Below, piece after piece: positions 1 to 7,204 of a DNA stretch of 8,441 bases (position 1 is the first letter of the stretch; every line of letters starts with the position of its first letter). The stretch covers positions 1 through 8,441 of the forward strand of contig DASRKB010000044.1 in NCBI GenBank assembly GCA_035649175.1. Reading direction: 5' to 3'. Made by a program: the position numbers and the translations under genes. The notes under the pieces are model-generated. The model was not told the origin of the DNA. It saw nothing but the letters and a program-made list of their open reading frames with translations, and did not search any database. This DNA comes from SCGC-AG-212-J23 sp035649175 (GTDB lineage: Bacteria > Pseudomonadota > Gammaproteobacteria > Burkholderiales > SG8-39).

Positions 1-1
1 C

Positions 2-166
2 CTGCGCCGCACCATGCTCGAGACCAGCGCGCGCTATCTACCGGTGATGCAGGATGGACGCCTGCTCGGCGTGATCTCGTTCCGCGACGTCGCCAAGGCG
101 GTGCTCGAAGAGCAGGATTTCGAGAACAAGATGCTGAAGGGCTACATAAAGAATTGGCCTGCGTAG
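2..166 (+). CDS. CBS-domain protein, C-terminal end only
   Basis: The frame beginning at base 2 is open and ends at TAG 164-166, giving the last 54 residues of a protein whose start lies outside the window. The stretch RYLPVMQDGRLLGVISFRDV (about residues 11-30 of the fragment) is the typical end of a CBS domain: a strand with LPV, a D-G-x-L-x-G turn, and V-I-S-x-x-D-V leading into the last helix. After it comes a polar tail ending in NWPA. CBS domains usually occur in pairs and bind adenine nucleotides. Small two-CBS proteins of about 145 residues with a tail of this kind are common in Proteobacteria, and this is probably one of them, but the first domain is not visible. The stop codon lies inside the start region of the downstream amidohydrolase, so the two genes are probably co-transcribed. 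Confidence 0.85.
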   Translation: MRRTMLETSARYLPVMQDGRLLGVISFRDVAKAVLEEQDFENKMLKGYIKNWPA

Positions 167-1394
167 AAGAACTCTCCTAGCCCTCGGGAGTGCGGGACTC
201 GCCGGCCTTCTCGGCTGGCGCTATTGGCCGGAGCAGGGCCTGTGGAACCCCTGCCTGGCGGCGCTGCCACGGCGGCTTGCGACGCACGAGCTGGTGCGCG
301 CCGCGTGGCAAGGAATCGACCCGGCGAAGGTCTGGGACGCGCACGCGCACCTGGTCGGCACTGGCGACTCGGGTGGCGGCATCATCGTCAACCCGGCGAT
401 GGCAAGCTTCCTCGATCCCGGCCAGTACGCGCGGCGTCTGTTCTTTCTCAACGCCGGCTGCGCGCACGATGCGCCCGGAAGCGTCGACCGCGCCTACATC
501 GAGCGCATGCACAACCTGCTCGCGGGCATGCCCGGCACGAAGCTCCTGCTCTTCGCGTTCGACCGCACCTACGCAGAGGACGGCAGGCCCGAGCTCGAGC
601 ACACCGCTTTTCACGTTCCCGACGCCTATGCCCGCGATACGGCGCGCGCGCACCCGCAGCTCTTCGAATGGGTGGCCTCGGTGCATCCATACGCGCCCGA
701 CGCGCTCGAGCGGCTCGAGCAGGCGAAGCGCGACGGCGCACGCGCGGTGAAGTGGCTCCCCGCGGCCATGGGGATCGATCCGGGTTCTTCTCGTTGCCAA
801 AAATTCTACGAGACCCTGAGAAAGCTGGATCTGCCTTTGATCTCTCACGCCGGCGAGGAGCGCGCGGTGCTCGGGCGCGACGCGCACGACTACGGCAATC
901 CGCTGCGGCTGCGCCGGCCGCTGGAGACGGGCGTGCGCGTGGTGATCGCGCATTGCGCGTCGATGGGGAGCGACCGCGACCTCGACAAAGGCGCGAACGG
1001 GCCGTACGTCCAGAGCTTCTCGCTCTTCGCGAGGATCTTCGAGAGGTACGAAACGCACGCATTCGGCGATCTCTCGGCGATCACGCAGGCAAACCGCGCG
1101 GGGCCAGCGCTCGCCCGCATCATCGACGAATCGTCCTGGCATACGCGGCTTCTCAACGGCTCGGACTACCCGCTGCCGGGCGTGATGCCGCTTTTCTCCG
1201 TCGGGTACCTGGTGTCGCTGAGGCTGCTCGAGGAGCGCTGGGCGCCGGTGCTGACGGAGATCCGCCGGCACAACCCGCTGCTCTTCGACTTCGTGCTCAA
1301 GCGCACCGTGCGCTCGAACGGCAAGGCGCTCGCCACAGGCGTCTTCGAGACGCGCGAGTTTTTCATGCGATCATCGCGCCATGTCGGGCAATAG
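159..1394 (+). CDS. Metal-dependent amidohydrolase (Amidohydrolase_2 type) with N-terminal leader
   Basis: This is a TIM-barrel hydrolase of the amidohydrolase superfamily; the substrate is unknown. Counting from base 159, the expected metal and catalytic positions are all present in order: H62-x-H64 in DAHAHL, K198 in VKWLP, H230 in ISHAGEE, H265 in IAHCASMG and D336 in NGSDYPLPG. The first canonical start is GTG 294, which would begin only 16 residues before the HxH motif. The frame is open and has coding-like GC-rich third positions back to the stop at 147-149. It encodes RRRTLLALGSAGLAGLLG, a twin-arginine or membrane-anchor-like leader, followed by WRYWPEQGLWNPC. No ATG, GTG or TTG is present there. 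I chose CTG 159, which gives 411 residues; ATT 153 is the other possibility, and GTG 294 the conservative one. If the leader is real, the enzyme is probably exported or membrane-attached. The gene overlaps the CBS gene by 8 bases and aroC by 14. Confidence 0.8.
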   Translation: MRRRTLLALGSAGLAGLLGWRYWPEQGLWNPCLAALPRRLATHELVRAAWQGIDPAKVWDAHAHLVGTGDSGGGIIVNPAMASFLDPGQYARRLFFLNAGCAHDAPGSVDRAYIERMHNLLAGMPGTKLLLFAFDRTYAEDGRPELEHTAFHVPDAYARDTARAHPQLFEWVASVHPYAPDALERLEQAKRDGARAVKWLPAAMGIDPGSSRCQKFYETLRKLDLPLISHAGEERAVLGRDAHDYGNPLRLRRPLETGVRVVIAHCASMGSDRDLDKGANGPYVQSFSLFARIFERYETHAFGDLSAITQANRAGPALARIIDESSWHTRLLNGSDYPLPGVMPLFSVGYLVSLRLLEERWAPVLTEIRRHNPLLFDFVLKRTVRSNGKALATGVFETREFFMRSSRHVGQ

Positions 1395-2484
1395 CTTCGG
1401 CCTACTGTACTGCGTCACCTCCTTCGGCGAGTCGCACGGGCCCGCCTACGGCGGCGTGGTCGACGGCTGTCCACCAGGCCTGGAACTCGCAAATGAGGAT
1501 CTGCAAAAGGAGCTTGATCGGCGCAAGCCCGGCAGCTCCCGTCATGTCACGCAGCGGCGCGAGTCGGACAGGGTGGAGATCCTTTCGGGCGTCTACGAAG
1601 GCCGCACCACAGGTACCGCGATCGGCTTCCTCATACGCAACGAGGACCAGCGCTCGAAGGACTACACGGCGATTGCCGAGAAGTTCCGTCCGGGCCACGC
1701 CGACTACACCTACTTCCAGAAATACGGGCGGCGCGATCCGCGCGGCGGCGGGCGCGCGTCGGCGCGCGAGACGGTGGTGCGCGTCGCCGCCGGTGCGATC
1801 GCGAAGAAATGGCTGCGCGAGCGCTACGGCGTGGAGGTGCGCGGCTACCTCGCGCAACTCGGGCCGCACAAGGTCGCCTTCGAGTCATGGGACGCCGTGG
1901 ACGGGAACCCTTTCTTCTCCCCGGATCCTTCTTCCGTTCAGGTGCTCGAAGCATTCATGGACGCGCTGCGCGAGAGCGGCGACTCGTGCGGGGCACGGGT
2001 GAACGTAGTGGCGAGCGGCGTGCCGCCGGGATGGGGCGAGCCAGTGTACGGACGGCTGGACGCCGACATCGCCTCGGCGATGATGTCCGTCAATGCGGTC
2101 AAGGGCGTGGAGATCGGCGCGGGGTTCGCCTCCATCGCGCAGAAGGGGAGCGAGCACGGCGACGAGATGAGCCCCGAGGGGTTCCGGTCGAATAACAACG
2201 GCGGGGTGCTCGGCGGCATCTCCACGGGGCAGGACATCACGGTTTCGGTTGCGCTCAAGCCCACGTCGAGCATTCGGGTGCCACGGCGCACGATCACCAC
2301 CCGGGGGGAGCCCGCCATGATCGAAACCATGGGCAGGCACGACCCCTGCGTGGGGATCCGTGCCACGCCAATCGCCGAAGCCATGCTCGCCTGCGTTCTG
2401 ATGGATCACGCGCTGCGCTACCGGGCGCAATGCGGCGATGTAACACTGCCCTTGAAGGTAGAAAAACCGAAGAAAATCAATTAG
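1381..2484 (+). CDS. aroC: Chorismate synthase
   Basis: AroC catalyses the last step of the shikimate pathway, converting 5-enolpyruvylshikimate-3-phosphate to chorismate with reduced FMN as cofactor, in the cytoplasm. At 367 residues it has the normal bacterial length. Three family signatures are visible: FGESHG at residues 15-20, containing H19; GGGRASARET at about 122-131, shortly after H106 in RPGHADYT; and RHDPCVGIRATPIAEAMLA at 319 onwards. H19 and H106 correspond to the two conserved active-site histidines known in the family. The start at ATG 1381 gives the usual MSGN-x-FG opening. The first 14 bases lie inside the 3' end of the amidohydrolase gene and no strong Shine-Dalgarno sequence is seen, so translation may be coupled to the upstream gene. 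The gene ends 33 bases before hfq. Confidence 0.97.
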   Translation: MSGNSFGLLYCVTSFGESHGPAYGGVVDGCPPGLELANEDLQKELDRRKPGSSRHVTQRRESDRVEILSGVYEGRTTGTAIGFLIRNEDQRSKDYTAIAEKFRPGHADYTYFQKYGRRDPRGGGRASARETVVRVAAGAIAKKWLRERYGVEVRGYLAQLGPHKVAFESWDAVDGNPFFSPDPSSVQVLEAFMDALRESGDSCGARVNVVASGVPPGWGEPVYGRLDADIASAMMSVNAVKGVEIGAGFASIAQKGSEHGDEMSPEGFRSNNNGGVLGGISTGQDITVSVALKPTSSIRVPRRTITTRGEPAMIETMGRHDPCVGIRATPIAEAMLACVLMDHALRYRAQCGDVTLPLKVEKPKKIN

Positions 2485-2504
2485 AGTATGGCGACAAAAT
2501 CCCC

Positions 2505-2529
2505 AAGAGAGAAGAACATGAGCAACAAA
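2505..2529 (+). promoter_or_regulatory. Purine-rich leader and possible Hfq (ARN) autoregulatory site at the hfq start
   Basis: The bases around the hfq initiation codon read AAG AGA, one G, then AAG AAC, the ATG, and AGC AAC AAA. Apart from the single G and the ATG, every triplet fits the A-R-N pattern (R = purine) known to bind the distal face of Hfq. The same stretch holds the purine-rich ribosome-binding region. E. coli Hfq is known to repress translation of its own mRNA by binding near the start. That this site works the same way here is inference. Confidence 0.3.
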
Positions 2530-2754
2530 GGGCAGTTGCTACAAGACCCATTCCTAAACACGCTGCGCAAGGAGCACGTTCCGGTCTCGATCTATCTGGT
2601 GAACGGCATCAAGCTGCAGGGCCAGATCGAGTCCTTCGACCAGTACGTGGTGCTGCTGCGCAACTCCGTCACCCAGATGGTCTACAAGCACGCCATCTCG
2701 ACGGTCGTGCCGTCCCGGCCGATCAGCCTCGGCGCCGACAAGGACGCCGAGTAG
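2518..2754 (+). CDS. hfq: RNA chaperone Hfq
   Basis: Hfq is a hexameric Sm-like protein that pairs small RNAs with mRNAs and controls their translation and decay. The 78-residue product is almost wholly canonical: QDPFLN at 9-14, the Sm1 region VPVSIYLVNGIKLQGQIESF at 21-40, and the Sm2 motif YKHAIS at 56-61. Proximal-face residues Q9, D10, Y43, K57 and H58 are in place. The rim patch is R17-K18-E19-H20, as in Betaproteobacteria, where E. coli has RRER. ATG 2518 was chosen because it gives MSNKGQLLQDPF, the standard N-terminus, and follows a purine-rich stretch. An in-frame ATG at 2488 would add ten unconserved residues and lies only 4 bases after the aroC stop. The C-terminal tail is short (GADKDAE). 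hflX follows after 13 bases. Confidence 0.97.
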   Translation: MSNKGQLLQDPFLNTLRKEHVPVSIYLVNGIKLQGQIESFDQYVVLLRNSVTQMVYKHAISTVVPSRPISLGADKDAE

Positions 2755-2767
2755 TCGCCACGGCCAT

Positions 2768-3928
2768 TTGCTAGACCGCCAGAGCGTCGCCGCCGCCGAC
2801 CCGCAGGCGGCGATCATCGTCTGCCTGGATTTCGGCGAGGCCGGCTATGAGGACGGCGTCGAGGAGATCGTGCGCCTGGTGGAAAGCGCCGGGGTGCGCC
2901 GCCACCGCGTCATCGGCGGCCGTCGCGCGAAGCCCGATCCCCGGTTCTATGCCGGCGCGGGCAAGGTCGCGGAGATCGCCCGCGCCGCCGAGGCGCTGAA
3001 CGCGGCCTTCGTCGTCTTCAACCACGCGCTGTCCCCGGCGCAGGAGCGCAACGTCGAACGCGAGGTCAAGCGCCGCGTCATGGACCGCACCGAGGTGATC
3101 CTCGAGATCTTCGGCCAGCGCGCGCAAACCGCCGAAGGCAAGGTGCAGGTCGAGCTCGCGCAGCTCGAGCACCTTTCGACGCGCCTGGTGCGCGGCTGGA
3201 CGCACCTCGAGCGCCAGCGCGGCGGCCTGGGCAAGACCGGCGGCCCCGGCGAGACGCAGCTCGAGCTCGACCGCCGCTATATCGGGAGCCGCGTCAAGAC
3301 GCTGAAGGCGAAGCTCCAGGCCCTGAAGAAGCAGCGGAGCGTGCAAAGGCGCGGTCGCGCCCGGCGCGACGTGCTCTCGGTGTCCATCGTCGGCTACACG
3401 AACGCCGGCAAGTCCACGCTCTTCAACGCGCTGACGCGCGCCAAGGCGTACGAAGCAGACCAGCTCTTCGCGACCCTCGACACCACGACCCGGCGGGTAT
3501 GGATACCGGAAGCGGGCAATGTCGTCGTCTCGGACACCGTCGGCTTCATCCGCGAGCTGCCCCACAGCCTGGTGGCCGCCTTCCGTGCCACGCTGGAAGA
3601 AACGGTGCACGCCGACCTGCTACTGCACGTGGTCGACGCGTCCTCCGCGGCGCGCGAGGACCAGATGAAGGCGGTCGACGAGGTGCTCGCCGAGATCCCC
3701 GCGGGGGATGCACCGCGCATCCTCGTCTGGAACAAGATCGATGCCGTGGGAACCGGAAAAGAGCTCTCGCCCGGAGTCGAGCGCGATCAGTATGGTAGGA
3801 TTTGCCGCGTTTTCGTGAGCGCGCGCACCGGCGCCGGCCTCGAGGCGCTGCGCAGCGCAATCGCCGAGTTCTCGCAGGCCCGCGCCGCGGAAAGAGGTAC
3901 TGCGGAGCTCCCGGCGCATACACACTAG
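2768..3928 (+). CDS. hflX: GTPase HflX (ribosome-associated)
   Basis: HflX is a P-loop GTPase of the Obg-HflX group that binds the 50S subunit and splits or rescues stalled ribosomes, notably after heat stress. The 386-residue product has the N-terminal HflX domain (about 15-120), a helical segment with the glycine-rich GGPGETQLELDRR loop (about 158-170), and then the G domain. The G domain contains G1 GYTNAGKST at 209-217, switch region LDTTTR, G3 DTVGF at 256-260, G4 NKID at 322-325 and G5 SARTG at 351-355. The only start early enough is TTG 2768. No good Shine-Dalgarno precedes it, and it lies 13 bases after hfq, so coupled translation is likely. The short C-terminal tail after the G domain fits proteobacterial HflX. 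hflK begins 6 bases after the stop. Confidence 0.95.
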   Translation: MLDRQSVAAADPQAAIIVCLDFGEAGYEDGVEEIVRLVESAGVRRHRVIGGRRAKPDPRFYAGAGKVAEIARAAEALNAAFVVFNHALSPAQERNVEREVKRRVMDRTEVILEIFGQRAQTAEGKVQVELAQLEHLSTRLVRGWTHLERQRGGLGKTGGPGETQLELDRRYIGSRVKTLKAKLQALKKQRSVQRRGRARRDVLSVSIVGYTNAGKSTLFNALTRAKAYEADQLFATLDTTTRRVWIPEAGNVVVSDTVGFIRELPHSLVAAFRATLEETVHADLLLHVVDASSAAREDQMKAVDEVLAEIPAGDAPRILVWNKIDAVGTGKELSPGVERDQYGRICRVFVSARTGAGLEALRSAIAEFSQARAAERGTAELPAHTH

Positions 3929-3934
3929 AAACCG

Positions 3935-5137
3935 ATGTCCTTGAACGATCCCAACTGGGGGCGCGGTAGCCCCCGCGGCGGCCCCGGCGGAGGCAACCAG
4001 GGCCCGCCGGATCTCGATGAGCTCTGGCGCAACTTCAACCGCAAGCTGAACGACATGCTCGGCCGGCGCCGCCGTGGCGGCGCCGATGAGCCGCCCGGGG
4101 GCGGCATGCCCTCGGGCAGGGCCTTCGGTGGCGGCGCGGGCGTGCTGATCCTGCTCGTGCTGGCCGTCTGGCTCGCGAGCGGCTTCTACATCGTGGTCGA
4201 GGGTCAGCGCGGCGTGGTGCTCACCTTCGGCAGGTTCTCCGAAGAGACGCAGGCCGGCCTGCGCTGGCGCGCGCCCTGGCCTTTCCAGTCGCACGAGATC
4301 GTCAATCTCGCCACCGTGCGCACGCTCGAAGTGGGCTACCGCAACAACGTGCGCACCAAGGTGCTGCGCGAGTCGCTGATGCTCACCGACGATGAGAACA
4401 TCGTCGACCTGCAGTTCGCGGTGCAGTACACCGTCGACAGCGCGCGCGACTTCGTCTTCAACGTGCGCAACCCCGACGAGTCGGCGATGCAGATCGCCGA
4501 GACCGCGATGCGCGAGGTGATCGGCAAGAGCCGCATGGACGCGATCCTGTACGAGACGCAGGTCGACATCGCCAACCGCTCGCACCAGCTCATGCAGGCG
4601 ATCCACGAGCGCTACGGCACCGGCATCAACATCAGCGCGGTCACCATCCAGAACGCTCAGCCGCCGGAGCAGGTGCAGGCGGCCTTCGACGACGCGGTCA
4701 AGGCGGGCCAGGACCGTGAGCGGCAGAAGAACGAGGGCCAGGCCTACGCGAACGACGTCATCCCGCGCGCGCGCGGCGCGGCCTCGCGCCTCGCGGAGGA
4801 GGCGCAGGGCTACCGCCAGCGCGTGATCGCCAACGCCGAAGGTGACGCGGCGCGCTTCCGCCAGGTACTCGCCGAGTACGCCAAGGCGCCGGCGGTGACG
4901 CGCGAGCGCATCTACATCGAGACGATGCAACAGGTGCTCGCCTCGACGAGCAAGATCATGATGGACTACCGCGGGGCGGGGAACCTGCTCTACCTGCCGC
5001 TCGATCGCATCATGCAGCAGGGCGGCGCCGCGCCCGCGACCGAGGCGCAGAACGCCCAGCGCCCGGGCGAGCCTACGCCGGACCTCGGCCCGCGCTCGCG
5101 CGAATCGCTGCGAGGCCGCGAGAGGGCCGACCGATGA
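3935..5137 (+). CDS. hflK: HflK, subunit of the HflKC modulator of FtsH
   Basis: HflK is an inner-membrane SPFH/prohibitin-family protein. With HflC it forms a large periplasmic cage around the FtsH protease and modulates degradation of membrane proteins. The 400-residue product starts with a glycine-, proline- and arginine-rich cytoplasmic segment (1-66, including NDPNWGRG and DLDELWRNFNRKLNDML). A single membrane segment follows at about 69-88 (GVLILLVLAVWLASGFYIVV), then the SPFH domain beginning VEGQRGVVLTFGRF. A long charged helical region, rich in Ala, Glu and Arg, covers about 250-330. The polar, low-complexity C-terminus (about 365-400) is normal for HflK. The start ATG 3935 is 6 bases after hflX and gives the conserved MSLNDPNWG opening. 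hflC follows after 22 bases. Confidence 0.96.
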   Translation: MSLNDPNWGRGSPRGGPGGGNQGPPDLDELWRNFNRKLNDMLGRRRRGGADEPPGGGMPSGRAFGGGAGVLILLVLAVWLASGFYIVVEGQRGVVLTFGRFSEETQAGLRWRAPWPFQSHEIVNLATVRTLEVGYRNNVRTKVLRESLMLTDDENIVDLQFAVQYTVDSARDFVFNVRNPDESAMQIAETAMREVIGKSRMDAILYETQVDIANRSHQLMQAIHERYGTGINISAVTIQNAQPPEQVQAAFDDAVKAGQDRERQKNEGQAYANDVIPRARGAASRLAEEAQGYRQRVIANAEGDAARFRQVLAEYAKAPAVTRERIYIETMQQVLASTSKIMMDYRGAGNLLYLPLDRIMQQGGAAPATEAQNAQRPGEPTPDLGPRSRESLRGRERADR

Positions 5138-5147
5138 AGCGCCGATC

Positions 5148-5153
5148 GGAGGA
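5148..5153 (+). promoter_or_regulatory. Strong ribosome-binding site of hflC
   Basis: GGAGGA lies six bases before ATG 5160 and supports that start. It is the clearest Shine-Dalgarno sequence in this gene block; most of its neighbours have weak ones and may depend on translational coupling. Confidence 0.7.
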
Positions 5154-5159
5154 TCGCCC

Positions 5160-6047
5160 ATGAGGGCTCTGGGCCCCGTTATTGCGGTTCTGGTGGTCGT
5201 GCTGCTCCTCGTCTCAGGCACGCTCTTCACCGTGGACCAGCGTCAGAACGCCATCGTGTTCCAGCTCGGCGAGATCCGCGAAGTCGTCACCGAGCCCGGC
5301 CTCAAGCTCAAGATCCCGCTGGTGCAGAATGTGCGCCACTTCGATATGCGCATCCTCACCTACGACGACGCGGAGCCGCTGCGCTTCCTCACACAGGGCA
5401 ACCGCCCGGTGCTGGTCGACTCCTTCGTCAAGTGGCGCATCGCCGACGTGCGCCAGTACTACGTGAGCGTGCAGGGCGAGGAGCTGCGCGCCGCCACGCG
5501 CATCCGCCAGACCGTCTCCGGCACGCTGCGCGATGAGTTCGGCGTGCGCACGCTGCACGACGTGGTCTCGGGCGAGCGCGACAAGCTGATGCAGGAGGTG
5601 CGCAACAAGGTCGACCAGGACCTCAAGCGCATCGGCGTGCAGATCATCGACGTTCGGTTGAAGCGCGTCGACCTGCCACAGGACGTGAGCGAGTCGGTCT
5701 ACCGCCGCATGGAGGCGGAGAGAAAGCGCATCGCGAACGAGCTGCGCGCCACCGGCGCGGCGGAGGCCGAGAAGGTCCGCGCCGACGCCGACCGCCAGCG
5801 CGAGATCATCCTCGCCGAGGCCTACCGCGACGCGCAGCGCATCCGCGGCGAGGGTGACGCGCGCGCGGCGAACATCTACGCCGCGGCCTTTTCGCAGAAC
5901 CCGGAGTTCTTCTCGTTCTACCGCAGCATGGAGGCGTACCGCTCCACGTTCCGCGGGCGCAACGACCTCATGCTGCTCGAGTCGAATTCGGACTTCCTGC
6001 GCTACTTCCGGGATTCCTTGGGAAGGCAGGCCACGCCGAAAAAATGA
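5160..6047 (+). CDS. hflC: HflC, subunit of the HflKC modulator of FtsH
   Basis: HflC is the SPFH-family partner of HflK in the membrane complex that encloses and regulates FtsH. The 295-residue product has an N-terminal signal-anchor at about 4-24 (LGPVIAVLVVVLLLVSG). The SPFH domain follows, starting FTVDQRQNAIVFQLGEI and containing EPGLKLKIPLVQNV and VLVDSFVKWRI. A charged coiled-coil region then includes RRMEAERKRIANELRATG and EAEKVRADADRQREIILAEA. The C-terminal part, FFSFYRSMEAYRSTF followed by FLRYFRDS, is typical of HflC. ATG 5160 is supported by GGAGGA six bases upstream. The stop is 3 bases before the DUF2065 gene, as in the hflC-yjeT arrangement of enteric bacteria. Confidence 0.96.
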   Translation: MRALGPVIAVLVVVLLLVSGTLFTVDQRQNAIVFQLGEIREVVTEPGLKLKIPLVQNVRHFDMRILTYDDAEPLRFLTQGNRPVLVDSFVKWRIADVRQYYVSVQGEELRAATRIRQTVSGTLRDEFGVRTLHDVVSGERDKLMQEVRNKVDQDLKRIGVQIIDVRLKRVDLPQDVSESVYRRMEAERKRIANELRATGAAEAEKVRADADRQREIILAEAYRDAQRIRGEGDARAANIYAAAFSQNPEFFSFYRSMEAYRSTFRGRNDLMLLESNSDFLRYFRDSLGRQATPKK

Positions 6048-6050
6048 GCG

Positions 6051-6239
6051 ATGGGCACCACGCTCCTGTTGGCGCTCGCGCTCATGCTGATCCTCGAGGG
6101 CGTGCTGCCGTTCCTCGCGCCTAGCCTCTGGCGCGACACCTTCCGGCGCATCACGCAGATGAACGACGGGCAGATTCGCTTCGTCGGCCTCTCGTCGATG
6201 ATCGTCGGGCTGCTGCTCCTGTGGTGGGTCCGAGCATAG
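6051..6239 (+). CDS. Small membrane protein, DUF2065 (YjeT type)
   Basis: A 62-residue protein with two predicted membrane helices: about 3-23 (TTLLLALALMLILEGVLPFL) and about 44-60 (VGLSSMIVGLLLLWWV). Between them lies a polar loop, SLWRDTFRRITQMND, containing the W-R-x-x-x-x-x-I pattern seen in DUF2065 proteins. The family's function is unknown. Its position directly after hflC, 3 bases from the stop, matches E. coli yjeT and suggests a link with the HflKC-FtsH complex or with neighbouring expression, but this is inference. The 3' end runs into the hisZ leader: the stop is at 6237-6239 and the likely hisZ start is at 6257. Confidence 0.88.
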   Translation: MGTTLLLALALMLILEGVLPFLAPSLWRDTFRRITQMNDGQIRFVGLSSMIVGLLLLWWVRA

Positions 6240-6256
6240 ATGCGAGCCATGACGTC

Positions 6257-7200
6257 GTGAAGTGGCTTCTACCCGAGTTCATCGAGGATATCCTGCCCGC
6301 CGAAGCGATGCGCATCGAACGCCTCCGGCGCAAGATCCTGGACCTCTTCTTCCGGAAGAAGTACCAGCTGGTCATGCCGCCGTTGCTCGAGTACATGGAC
6401 TCGCTGCTCACCGGCACGGGGCACGATCTCGAGCTTCGCACGTTCAAGGTGGTCGACCAGCTCTCCGGCCGCATGATGGGCGTGCGCGCCGACATCACCC
6501 CGCAGGTGGCGCGCATCGACGCGCACCTTCTCAACCGCAGCGGGGTCTCGCGCCTGTGCTACTGCGGCAGCGTGCTGCACACGAGGCCGGCGAGTCCCGG
6601 CGCGACACGCGAGCCGCTGCAGATCGGCGCCGAGCTCTACGGCGAGGCCGGCGCGAAGGCCGACCTCGAGATCCTCCGCCTGCTCTGTGACGCGCTGAAG
6701 GCCGCCAAGGCGCGCCGGCCGCGCATCGACATCGGACACGTGGCCGTGTTCCGCGGCATCGTGCACGCCGCGCACGTGCGCCCCGAGCTCGAAGCGGACC
6801 TCTTCCAGGCGCTGCAGCGCAAGGACCGCCCAGCCATCCTGTCGCTGACGAGGAAGCTCCCGCCCAAGGCGCGGGAGGCGCTCGCGCTCCTTCCGGAGCT
6901 CTATGGCGGCGTGGAGGTGCTGGCCCTTGCGGCCCGCAAGCTGCCGAAGATCGATTCCCTGAAGGAGTCCCTCTCCACCCTGCGGGCGCTCGCCCGCGCC
7001 TGCCCGCTGCCGGCGAGCTTCGACCTCGCCGAGCTGCGCGGCTACCACTACCATTCCGGCGTGGTGTTCGACGCGTACTGCGAAGGGGTGACCGGCGCCG
7101 TGGCTCGCGGCGGCCGCTACGACGAGGTCGGCAAGGCCTTCGGCCGCGCGCGGCCGGCTACGGGTTTCTCCATAGATCTTCGCGCCCTCAGCTCTTCGAT

Positions 7201-7204
<4 letters not shown>
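6257..7204 (+). CDS. hisZ: HisZ, ATP phosphoribosyltransferase regulatory subunit, short C-terminus
   Basis: HisZ is a paralogue of histidyl-tRNA synthetase that lacks the anticodon-binding domain. It binds the short form of HisG and is needed for the first step of histidine synthesis and its feedback control. The product resembles a class II synthetase core: LLPEFIEDILPAEA at the N-terminus, VMPPLLEYMDSLLTG, RADITPQVARID from residue 77, LCYCGSVLHTRP, and near the end ARGGRYDEVG (284 region) with ATGFSIDL at 301-308. GTG 6257 gives the usual MKWLLPE opening; an upstream in-frame GTG at 6221 would add 12 residues and overlap the DUF2065 gene. At 315 residues it is shorter than the roughly 380-390 usual for betaproteobacterial HisZ. 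It stops seven residues after the motif-3-like region, so the normal tail of about 60 residues is absent. The TGA overlaps the purA ATG (ATGA). Confidence 0.9.

Noticed and set aside
224..2002. A 592-codon plus-strand frame across the amidohydrolase and aroC
   Set aside because: It is out of frame with both well-supported genes and has Arg/Ala-rich, low-complexity sequence.
2452..2487. Possible sigma-70 promoter before hfq (TTGAAG, later AATCAA or TAGAGT)
   Set aside because: TTGAAG keeps only four of six -35 bases. With normal spacing the -10 is AATCAA (three of six), and TAGAGT is 24 bases away. Too weak to annotate, although the AT-rich patch could hold a promoter.
2488..2517. ATG 2488 as the hfq start
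   Set aside because: It adds MATKSPREKN, which is not part of known Hfq N-termini. ATG 2518 gives the conserved opening.
3620..5230. A 536-codon open frame on the minus strand opposite hflX and hflK
   Set aside because: It is antisense to two certain genes, rich in Arg, Ala, His and Val, and matches no family I recognise. Long antisense frames are expected in GC-rich coding DNA.
6221..6256. Upstream GTG 6221 as the hisZ start
   Set aside because: It would add twelve residues not typical of HisZ and overlap the DUF2065 gene. GTG 6257 gives the family-typical MKWLLPE.
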